Assembly: GCA_008931825.1 (NCBI GenBank) | Contig: QXVZ01020673.1 | Location: 1 to 23,403, forward strand | Direction: 5' to 3' | Length of the DNA: 23,403 nucleotides | From: Phallusia fumigata | Taxonomy: Eukaryota; Chordata; Ascidiacea; Phlebobranchia; Ascidiidae | Part shown: piece after piece, positions 9,801-18,400 of the stretch | How positions within the stretch are numbered: position 1 is the stretch's first letter | How the letters are laid out: each line of letters opens with the position of its first letter | Position numbers and translations under genes: made by a program | The notes under the pieces: generated by a model | Seen by the model: the letters and a program-made list of their open reading frames with translations, nothing else | The model's database searches: none | Told to the model about the DNA's origin: nothing

Positions 9801-10120
9801 TGATACAATAGTACAAGCTAAATCCAATGAGCTAGGTTCACCGTCAGGTGCATCATGCATTCCAATTCCAACATCCACACAAAACACAATGGCCTCCTGC
9901 ATGAAATTTAATACTTATTAGACTTTAGGTGGCGAGTAAGCTGCTAAGTGAAGTAAGAAGCCATTTTTCACATGTATTTAACAAGTTATTATTTAAACAG
10001 CTTAAAAAATTGCTGTTCTTTAAATCATTTGTTTTGGTATGCCTTTAAACAGTAAACAAACACTTGACGATAAAAAAAAGTTAATAAGAGACTGATACTA
10101 ACTCGTGATGCTCTTGTCAT
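3862..10120 (-). CDS. XRCC5: XRCC5 / Ku80, DNA end-binding subunit of the Ku heterodimer
   Basis: Ku80 pairs with Ku70 to ring DNA double-strand ends and recruits the end-joining machinery in the nucleus. Sixteen exons join in frame: 10120-10103, 9896-9783, 9687-9489, 8020-7972, 7908-7780, 7721-7482, 7461-7276, 7210-7107, 7042-6867, 6814-6636, 6297-6196, 6137-5885, 5745-5538, 4900-4788, 4230-4119, 4007-3862 (about 775 residues; human 732). Order: vWA-like domain (EAIVFCVDVG, DEVALVLFGTE, DFLDALTVSLDVL, RRIALFTNF), an Asp-rich then basic insert longer than in human (exon 6), beta-barrel core (GYKYGKDIIPFSGEDE, STEGKKLSILGF, VPWIKENYQVF), C-terminal arm and helical domain (VNNFLKQLKEE). It ends NAEDLLNML, matching the DNA-PKcs-binding tail. 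The 18-nt first exon (MTRASR) mirrors the short human N terminus. The 6137-5885/5745 junction is uncertain: a GTATGT donor after 5889 spliced to 5698 is also in frame. Confidence 0.93.
4353..4360. repeat. Left target-site duplication of the hAT MITE
   Basis: GTAGGTAG, identical to 4745-4752 on the other side of the element. Confidence 0.8.
4361..4744. mobile_element. Non-autonomous hAT-like MITE with perfect 8-bp target duplication
   Basis: The 384-bp element begins TAGGGTTGCCAAC and ends GTTGGCAACCCTA, a perfect 13-bp terminal inverted repeat. It is flanked by identical 8-bp direct repeats GTAGGTAG at 4353-4360 and 4745-4752. An 8-bp duplication is the hAT superfamily signature. It carries several TGTCCTTT / GTCCTTTATT words and no transposase. 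Perfect ends and duplication suggest fairly recent insertion into the XRCC5 intron. Confidence 0.85.
4745..4752. repeat. Right target-site duplication of the hAT MITE
   Basis: GTAGGTAG, identical to 4353-4360. Confidence 0.8.
4966..5074. repeat. Small GACTT/GAGTC-rich repeat, possible short MITE
   Basis: The segment starts CAGTGACTC and ends CACAGCACTG, so its outer CAGTG bases are inverted, and the inside alternates GAGTC, GACTT and CAAGTC words. No target duplication is evident. It lies in the XRCC5 intron between 5537 and 4901, which otherwise shows nothing recognisable. Confidence 0.3.
8140..8600 (+). repeat. Copy of the tandem-unit interspersed repeat (family A)
   Basis: Shares CACCACAATGGCATGTTCTT, CAAACTGTCTAAATTTCATC, CATTGTT and TTAGGGGGATAG words with the copies at 17130-18330 and 19046-19690, but is diverged and lacks a clear start. 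It shares GTGATTATGACAATAACTA-like sequence with about 17960. Confidence 0.6.
8590..9110. repeat. AT-rich repeat of GAATAC / ATTCATGAATA words
   Basis: About 500 bp dense in TATTCGAATA, ATTCATGAAT, GAATAC and their complements, unlike the flanking intron. The motif is largely self-complementary, suggesting an old MITE or diverged array. Ends and target duplication could not be placed. Confidence 0.4.
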
Positions 10121-10295
10121 TTATGTCTTTGTGCAGCAGCCTTTTAGTTCTAAAAGGTAAATGTAAAAGATTATTTAGGTGCACAATTGTTAAGTTTTGT
10201 AAAGTAGCATTTGACTTTTTTCTCTAAAAATAGCACATTGGCATGCTTGGTTACAAAGCAATATCTCAGTTTTTGCTGTACTGTATTATCGATTC

Positions 10296-10671
10296 CTCTA
10301 AAATGGCAAGGTGGCCAAGGTGAGCAATGTGGGTGATTCCCCTTTCAGGCAATCGCATGAGATGGCCACAAATAAGGAAGATAATGCTTTTCCGAATCAT
10401 TCCTGAGTCGAAACGTAGAATATGTTTTATACACAAGTACTGGCTTGTATCTTCCTATTAATAATGCATTTAAATAAGGTAAAACTTACATTTTTTGTTA
10501 AAAGTGCTATTGGGATCTGGGGGGTGGGATTAGTAAAATAATGAAATTTTAAAAATGCATATACCAGCACACCATGCAGACCAAGTAGTTTGCAAAGGCA
10601 TCAGGACCTCCTCGTACATCACACTTAATTGCGGTATTGAAAGGGAAAGAAACCACCTTGCCATTTTAGAG
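10296..10671. mobile_element. MITE with 19-bp terminal inverted repeats (family B)
   Basis: Begins CTCTAAAATGGCAAGGTGG at 10296 and ends with its perfect reverse complement CCACCTTGCCATTTTAGAG at 10671, 376 bp in all. No coding capacity. I see no convincing target duplication, so the superfamily is undecided. A second left end of this family is present near 22559. Confidence 0.75.
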
Positions 10672-11378
10672 AAATAGACCTGTTCCAGGAACAGTCATTT
10701 GTCTTCTAGTCCCAACTCCAGACTCCCAAAACTATACAAAAAATGTCAAAATCCTTTTATTTGCTGTGGTTTTAGTACACCTGTGGGGGCAGGGGGACCG
10801 TTTAATACTGCAGCAGCACTTAGTAACACAGATTTCTTGGTACCTGTCGTGTTTTTTTTTAAATTTGGCCATAGCAATTTGCTACCTCCAGTATAAAGCT
10901 TACTATTTCCTCCCAATGTAAGGCTGTATTAGTTCGCCATCCTCAAATCCCAATACCATCACTAACTGTCAGCATTTACAGTAAGATTTTCAAATGTTCT
11001 TAGTTTAAATGCATTAGCCGCAATATTTAAGAGTTCGCCCTGTCTAGAAGCATTACCTGCATTGTTCAAAGTACTAAGTAAACCTTTAAAGTACAACTAT
11101 ACCAAGCACACCTCAGTTTTCAAAGGAAAAGTTTGCACATATAGTTGTCCCTGACAGTGAGCTCTTGTGAACAATTGCAACGAGAAAACTGTTGACAGAA
11201 CCAAAATGGTTTAAAATTTAAAATAACATTTGTCCGAACAACCAACACGATGGGTATTCACCTTCTACGAAACCATTTCGTGGGGGGAGGAAATGAAAGA
11301 GTTTTAATTAGCGTGCAGTACTGCACAACACTGTATTTACGGTTCGTAAATAATATTTACATCGATTTGCTGTTTCCG

Positions 11379-11399
11379 CCCCCCCCCCCCAAAAAAAAA
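11379..11399. repeat. Homopolymer junction C12-A9
   Basis: Twelve C followed by nine A. Length is probably unstable and prone to sequencing error. Confidence 0.9.
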
Positions 11400-11829
11400 T
11401 GGTAAATTCTTACAACTTGAAGTCCATGGTAAATATTTTTCCCGCATAATGTTCTCACGTGTCTGGCGTTCAATTCACAAGCTTGGTGGTTTTTGTACTC
11501 GGAACATCGGTATGTCCAGAGACTTTTGATTAGGCTGTGACACATCCTTTTGGAAAGAAAGTATTCGTTTTGTATTGTTGATGCAGATAGCACATAATCT
11601 ATCCATTGTTCTCGTTACGTTTAAAGGTCTAATGTTTGTTTTTTTGCAATGGGTGCCTTCAAATTTGATCCGGCACTTGGTGCAATCGGTCCGTCGCTAA
11701 AAATTTCATTTAAGTTTGGTCATGACAGTTTAGTCTAATTTTGTATTGATTAAAAAATGCACCAATTTAACTGGTTTCTATCTATGCCACCTTTTTTGTT
11801 TTCATCATAGGATTTTTTAAATCTTACGT

Positions 11830-12475
11830 TTATTATTATGGATCCCCTCCTCTGAAGGGGACACACTTTTTTCTCCCCCTACAGCTTGTCCATGTACTTT
11901 TGACATGAAATGTTCGACAAGGTTGAATGAAACTTTTACAGCTGGCAGACATGGTCGTGTGTCATTATCTGTGTTTATCTGTTTAGATACCAATCTTGCC
12001 CCCTAAAATGGGTCAAATTAATAAACAATGTTCATATTGGATGAAATTTACACAGTTTCGAGAACATGGCATTGAAGTGTATTGAATTGATAATTTGATG
12101 CCATAGCCACAGTGGGAACCCCACTAGCCCCCGAAAAGGGGTCAATTATCAAACAATATGGTATTTGATAGAAATTTACCCAGTTTGTAGAACATTTTTA
12201 TAATTACCAACTCAGGAGATATGAAAATATCTAATACAATTTTGACATGTATATGGTCTGATTGTTTAATCCTCTACTTTGCATATGTGGGGACCCATGC
12301 GATTATACCTGCAGACACAATCATGCCTCTGGGACCCAATGTAAAATAATGTAGTGAATATATGTACACACATATATATACATGTATATATATATATTTG
12401 TATATATATCCTTTATAAATTGACTGAGAGTGTATATGGAATGTTAATATGTTGAAAGCCACCCTTTCTAGTTTT
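11830..12475 (-). repeat. Family A interspersed repeat, reverse orientation
   Basis: The left end GGATCCCCTCCTCTGAAGGG matches the 16611-16640 and 20592 ends. The body has reverse-complement units (CCCCCTAAAATGGGTCAAAT, ATGAAATTTACACAGTTT). The right end reads GTGTATATGGAATG then GCCACCCTTTCTAG, as at positions 1-95 and about 21270. A TA/CA microsatellite at 12359-12410 lies inside. It is one of the most complete copies in the window. Confidence 0.75.
12359..12410. repeat. TA/TG/CA microsatellite
   Basis: Alternating ACACA, TATATATA and TGTATATA runs inside the family A copy. Confidence 0.85.
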
Positions 12476-12781
12476 AATTCAAAACCTTTTCAATATATTT
12501 TATGTTTGTAACATCTAACTTATTGACTAAAAGTTGGTTAGCTTTTTCGTACATACACAGGATACTCCTAACCAAAACCAATGGGAACCAGTACTTAGTA
12601 ACTTGACTAACAAATAATGCCTTTGCTTGACAATTTAAAAAGTTTAATATTTTACCAAAATCTTTTTAAATGTAAAGTTTTGTGCAAATATTGTACACAT
12701 ACGTTGGTCAGTTGTTTCACTACTGTTTCCCTGAGTTTTACATTATCTACAGAATACAGATTTTTACAAAGACCTAAGTTG

Positions 12782-15126
12782 ATGATGGCTGGTGTAATGA
12801 CTGAACAACCACCGGACAAAAAATTATGCAGCAATGGGGGTATTGCAAAAAAGATTGGAACCCATGATGGAACATTTCATTGTGATGAAGTACTGGCTTG
12901 CTATATGTTGAAGCAATTGGATCAATACAAGGTAGGTTTAATCAATTAATAACAAGCTGTGTCAGAATTTGTCAATGTTATTATCATTGCTTGTTGAAAT
13001 GGAGTACAAAAGTAAACACACTGAAAATCTGACTCCTGTCTCAAACATATACGATCAACCACAAAATAATTTACCCTTCAATATATAATTTCATGTGAGT
13101 ATTTTTTACTATTATTTGTCTGCTCCACCACTTTTATGCACACTAAAGTGTATGGTATATTGACTGTTTTACCTACTGACCCTCAACTGTCGTAGAAAAA
13201 ACTTGAATAATTTTTGCACATAATAAACTCACTTTTGGCTTGTTATGAGAGGGCAAATTAAGTCAAGAAATGCTGTATTAACCATAACAAAAAAAACACT
13301 CGACAACACAAAGGAACGAAACTGCTAAACAACGATAATGATAGAAATCGTCAATTAGGCTACAAATATTTTTTTCCATATACAAGTGGTATTTTTTTTC
13401 GAGAACTCTAGTATATATGCCATTTTGGGATTATAGCAACTGATTAAACAACCAAACGCAACTACTTTTGAATTGATGCAGTTTCAACGATTATGGTAAA
13501 CCTAAACTGCCCTTGCTTTGATCAACTGAATGTCATATTATAGACGTTGGAGTGGCAATAATGACCACATTTATAAACATTTTCTGTTATGAGTTGGCTG
13601 GAGTCTTTCCAATTACATAAATTCAAAGGGGAAGTTTTTGTTGTACAAAATAATATGTGGTTTAGTACCCCACTAAGCTAACTCAAAAAGACCATTAACA
13701 GAAAAGTAAAATTATGTTCCATTGGAAAAATGCTCGCCCACAATGTTTCTTACCCAGTGCAAAAACAATTTGGCACACTTGGTATCACATTGTGTTTAGA
13801 ATGCTGCAATTATACGAACCCGAGATCCAGCACTTTTGGCGGAATGTGATATTGTTGTGGATGTTGGAGGTGTATATGACCCAGAAAAGAATTTATTTGA
13901 TCACCACCAGAGGTTTTTAAATTTTGTGCACTGTGAGATTTTAGCAAAGTGATGCCATTAAAATCTGTATGTTTGTAGGAGTTTCAAAGAAACAATGAAA
14001 AGTATTTGTGGAAAAAAGTGGTCAACAAAACTGAGTAGTGCTGGATTGATTTATTGCCATTTTGGAAAAAAAGTTTTGAAAAACTTTCTTGGAAAATACA
14101 GTGATGATGAATCAGTTGTGACCTGTATATTTGACAAGGTATGGTCAAGTTGTGGATCCCATGACAGAGGAGGGTAAACTTTCACAGCTGGAATTTTTGG
14201 ACTGTGCTAATTGTGTTACCAGTTTGTTTTGATCCTATAGCCACACTGGTTTTTTTGCAACCCATAGTTTTACAATTTAAATGACATATTACTGTTCCAG
14301 ATTTATGAAAATTTTGTGGAAGAAATTGATGCAATAGACAATGGAGTAGACCAATTTGATGGCATTCCTAAATACCACATTTCAACTAACCTCAGTACTC
14401 GCGTGGGACACTGCAACCCAAGCTGGAATGATGACAACCCAAATGAAATGGTGTAAAATAGTAACTTAAACTATTATTAAACCTTAGGCATAAACAATAA
14501 AACAAATAACAATTTGTGTTGTGCAGGAGTGTTTTAAGAAGGCTACAGACATAGTTAAAGAAAACTTTGAGACTAAAGTACACCATTTTTTACATGTTTG
14601 GTTTCCTGCAAGATCTATTGTTCAAGATTCACTTACGTCAAGACATGATGTATACATAGAAATTGTGCTGTTACATGTTGTGCAATTGTACAAACAATAC
14701 TTTGCAATTATAGATTGATCCAAGTGGTGAAATCATACTCCTTAAGCAGTCTTGTCCATGGAAAGAGCACCTGTTTGAACTAGAGGAAACAGAAAACCTT
14801 GCAAAACCCATTAAGTATGTGATTTATGGTGACAAGTCTGGAAAGTGGAGAATTCAATGTGTACCTGCCGGGCGCAATACATTTGAAAATCGGTTGGTTG
14901 CATGAATGTTTTTGTTGTTTCAATTTAAGTGTGCTAAAGCTGTTAGCTTGTAAATTTCAGGTTATCAATAGTCCAGGAGTGGAGAGGTTTGCGTGATGAA
15001 GAACTGTCAGAAAAATCAGGCATTCCAGATTGTGTTTTTGTTCATGCAACTGGGTTTATTGGAGGAAACAAAACTCAAAAAGGTGTTTTGGACATGGCTA
15101 GGAGATGCCTGGCTCAAACAATCTGA
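12782..15126 (+). CDS. MYG1: MYG1 exonuclease (UPF0160 family, DHH-type)
   Basis: MYG1 is a conserved 3'-5' RNA exonuclease reported in nucleus/nucleolus and mitochondria. Exons 12782-12931, 13800-13912, 13979-14138, 14301-14450, 14527-14649, 14714-14892 and 14961-15126 join in frame to 346 residues (human 376), stop TGA 15124-15126. Motifs in order: [12 protein letters not shown] (residues 25-36), IRTRDP (55-60), DIVVDVGG (67-74) and [12 protein letters not shown] (76-87, the DHH motif), [32 protein letters not shown] with [31 protein letters not shown] and [11 protein letters not shown]. All expected acidic and His residues are present. Met 12782 was chosen because an acceptor-like site (TATCTACAG, to 12752) lies just upstream; the frame stays open to 12617, so a longer N terminus, perhaps a mitochondrial presequence as in human, is not excluded. 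Confidence 0.96.
12932..13799 (+). other. MYG1 intron 1
   Basis: 868-nt GT-AG intron (donor GTAGGT, acceptor TGTTTAG). AT-rich; no repeat or gene recognised. Confidence 0.8.
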
Positions 15127-15209
15127 ACTAACAATTGGCAGCCCACTTAGTGAAATGGATTTTGTGCGACCTCAACCTGTTGTTTATGGTGAACAAAGTT
15201 TAGCTGCAC

Positions 15210-15215
15210 AATAAA
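15210..15215 (+). promoter_or_regulatory. Poly(A) signal for MYG1
   Basis: AATAAA 84 nt after the MYG1 stop. Confidence 0.7.
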
Positions 15216-15359
15216 ATTGATTTCAATACACAGTCCACATAAAACACATATTTTTCAACGTAGATAGAGCAGCTTTCCTGACTATTTCAAACTTGATCTG
15301 ATATAACTTGTAGACAAAAACCTGTCATCACTGTTAAAGTACAACAAAACAAACGAAAT

Positions 15360-15365
15360 TTTATT
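15360..15365 (-). promoter_or_regulatory. Poly(A) signal for DTL
   Basis: TTTATT on the plus strand, AATAAA on the minus strand, 101 nt past the DTL stop. Confidence 0.6.
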
Positions 15366-15465
15366 GCAAGTGGTACAAATACCGCTGGTTTGAAGTAGAC
15401 CAGGTTGCCAACAATCTTTGTCCTGATGCAGAACAAATAAAAAAATGTTACATCAGTCTGCATTG

Positions 15466-18400
15466 TCAAGGTGTAGCAACATTAAAATAGGATTTTATTG
15501 AGTAGCTTTTTGTCTTTCCTTTGTCCAATAATTTCAATTGGTCAGTGGTCTGAGATTTGGTATCTTTCTTTGAAGTTGTTGGTTGTTGCCCATTTGTTTT
15601 TAAAGTTTTTAGTGCATTGTTTTCAGATTTTCTTTTCAATTTGATTGAATTAAGCCTAAAAGTGCAATTTTCTTTGTTTTTACTGTCAGTCGACAGATTT
15701 ACATTCTGAAAAAGCTTGCTGCCAGCTATCAAACATGGTGTTTTACTGCCTTTAGCAACAAATGACTTGAAAATTGACTGTTGCTTAAGAATTTTCGATT
15801 TGGATGAGTTGTGAAGAACAGAATTTGTATCTTGTACTACATCGTTTTGTTCCTCTTTAGAAGCAGTAAATTTTCCAGCTATTTGGGAGTTGGCCACTCT
15901 TTGAAAAAATCCAATACTCTGAGATATTACCGCTTCACCTGCATTAAAAATACTTATCAGGTCATTTTACCATTTCTTATATTGGTATGTAGCAACATTC
16001 TGGGCAAAAACAGCTGTAACAGACATCATTTGTGGAATATGGAGATTTAAGATAATTGGTTCAAAATTACAGACTGACCCACAAACTAGAGAGGTGGCAA
16101 TATCCACATTGCACACACACTTGGGTCATGACTTATCAAGACTCCCTATGCATAGCTGTGGTTTGCGTTTGGGACAAAACAGTCAGCGAATTAATACATA
16201 TTTGGGGGTGTGAAGATAACTACTTGATAATCAGCCTTACCTTGTAACAACCAAAAGCACCCTATATATTTATGTTTTAAATTTCAATACATTTGGATTA
16301 GTTTGTCTAAACTAAAGGGCATGTACACAAAAGATGAAGATTTGGGGTTACATAAGGTGAAAAATGGATGAATCCACTCACAAGTCACAGAATACTTTCA
16401 AATATATTGTATTAAAATACCAATTACCAACTATCGACATAGGAAACTTCTAGGTGACTTACTTATATATTGCTGTTTTAATTTTTTCTACATCTTTGGG
16501 TCTTGATTAACTGAGCTCAAAAGTTGTAGAACTTTATATACCCACATCATGTGTGCAAATTTAACTTTTTCTTGACCAAATGGTTGGAAAAAACAGAAAA
16601 CAATATGCATCCTCTTTATTAAAGGGGACCCATAATTATGAACACTTACAGTTTTGGGCTAAATTTGTTTTTTCTTCACACATCTTTCTGCAAAATCCAT
16701 TTTGCTTATTGGGTGGTGCCATTTTAACTGGCACATTCCAAATTCTGAAGGCTGCATCATCAGAACAAGTCACAATCTTTGCCAAATCTGTGGGACACCA
16801 TGCAACAGAAGTAACCTGTTGCATCCCTTCGCTTTCAAGACAATGCGACGGTGTTACAGTTTTTTCACTTTCCCCTGATGTTAACTGCAATACAATAGTC
16901 AAATTTTACAACATAATTTATGGTTCATCTTATGTTAGAGAAATAGGAATAATAATGAATACTGGTGTCGTACCAAAACAGTACAATTGATATGGTAATG
17001 TTTTTCACAAGTAATTCAATGCCTGAACATGCAAAAAAAATCCATATCTGTAACTTATTTGTTAATGAAAGCCAAATTAGCTACAGTAACATAATATTTT
17101 TATTAAACTAACTAGTCACACTGCTTCATTATAAACTAGAAGGTTGGTTATCCCTATATTGGATTTCCATACACACATTACTCATTTAAAAAACATACAC
17201 ATGTATACATTTAGTACTTCATTCTATTGGGTCCCACAGCTACCTATGGTTGTTTTATAACAAGTTGCAAAGTTGTAAATTAATTGCAATGTAAAATAAT
17301 TATTTTCATGCAAATTTTTAATTTATGGAGATGTTATACAAACTGTCTAAATTTGATCTAATTCAGACATTGTTTAATAATTTGAATCATTTTAGGGGAT
17401 ATACCACAACAAAATTTTCTACAAACTGTAAAAATTCCAACTAATTTGTACATTGTTTAATAATTTGACCCATTTTTGAGGGAGTAGTAGGGTAATTACT
17501 GGGTTCATAATTTGATTCACTACAATAGCATGTTTAACAAATTGTTTAAATTCTATCCAATTTAGACATTGTTTAATAGTTTGATCCATTTTAGGATTCA
17601 GAGGGATAACTGCTGGGGCTATGGGGCCAAACAAAACTGAGATCACCACCTTGGTCATGTCTACCAGCTGTAAAAGTTTCATTCAGATCCTTTAAACATT
17701 CAATGCCAAAGGTGCCTGAACAACCTTTTACCATATTGCCATTCCAAAAACACTATCAGTCAATTTATACGGCACATATATTGATTACATTATTTACATT
17801 GGGTCCCATAATTACCTGAGCTTTTTATGACATGATAGTTTCTGCAGGCAGAAACACATGGGTCCTCAACAATGCAAAGTTGTAGATTATGCATTTGTCA
17901 AGATACATGTCAAAATTGTAGCAGATATTTTAAATAAGTTTCATTTAATATGTTGAGTTGGTGATTATAAAAATAACTAGAAAAATGAAATGACACACTG
18001 CTGTCATCAAATCAAACCTTAAATAGGCTTAGCAGTTCAACTTTTGAGCTTTATGAACACAGCAATGTTCCATTATGACATGTTTTCTAAAATTTCGTCC
18101 AGTTTTGACATTGTTAAAAATTTGCATTTTGGGGGGTTAACAGGGAAAATGCTGGGTCTATAAGGTAAAATAAAGAAATCAATACACCAAGGTGGCATCT
18201 GCTAAAAACTGTGCGAATTTAAATCAACTCCGACAGTCACTTCCAACATTGTATGATAATTTGACCTATATTAGGAAACTAGTGGGGGTAACCACTGGGG
18301 CTGGTTTGGCGTCAAATTACTAATTTGGTAAACCAAAATGGCAACCTATTTTTGTTATACTGGCCATTGTGACAAACAGTATGTAATGCGTACCGCTTCG

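Larger units (their letters stand above)
10121..12781. other. Divergent intergenic region between XRCC5 and MYG1
   Basis: This presumably carries both promoters. It contains the 10296-10671 MITE, a C12-A9 homopolymer junction, and a family A repeat copy at about 11830-12475. The stretch 10680-11640 shows no gene or repeat I can name. Confidence 0.6.
15127..15465. other. Convergent 3' gap between MYG1 and DTL
   Basis: The facing poly(A) signals lie about 145 nt apart, so the two 3' UTRs nearly meet. No other feature is seen. Confidence 0.7.
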
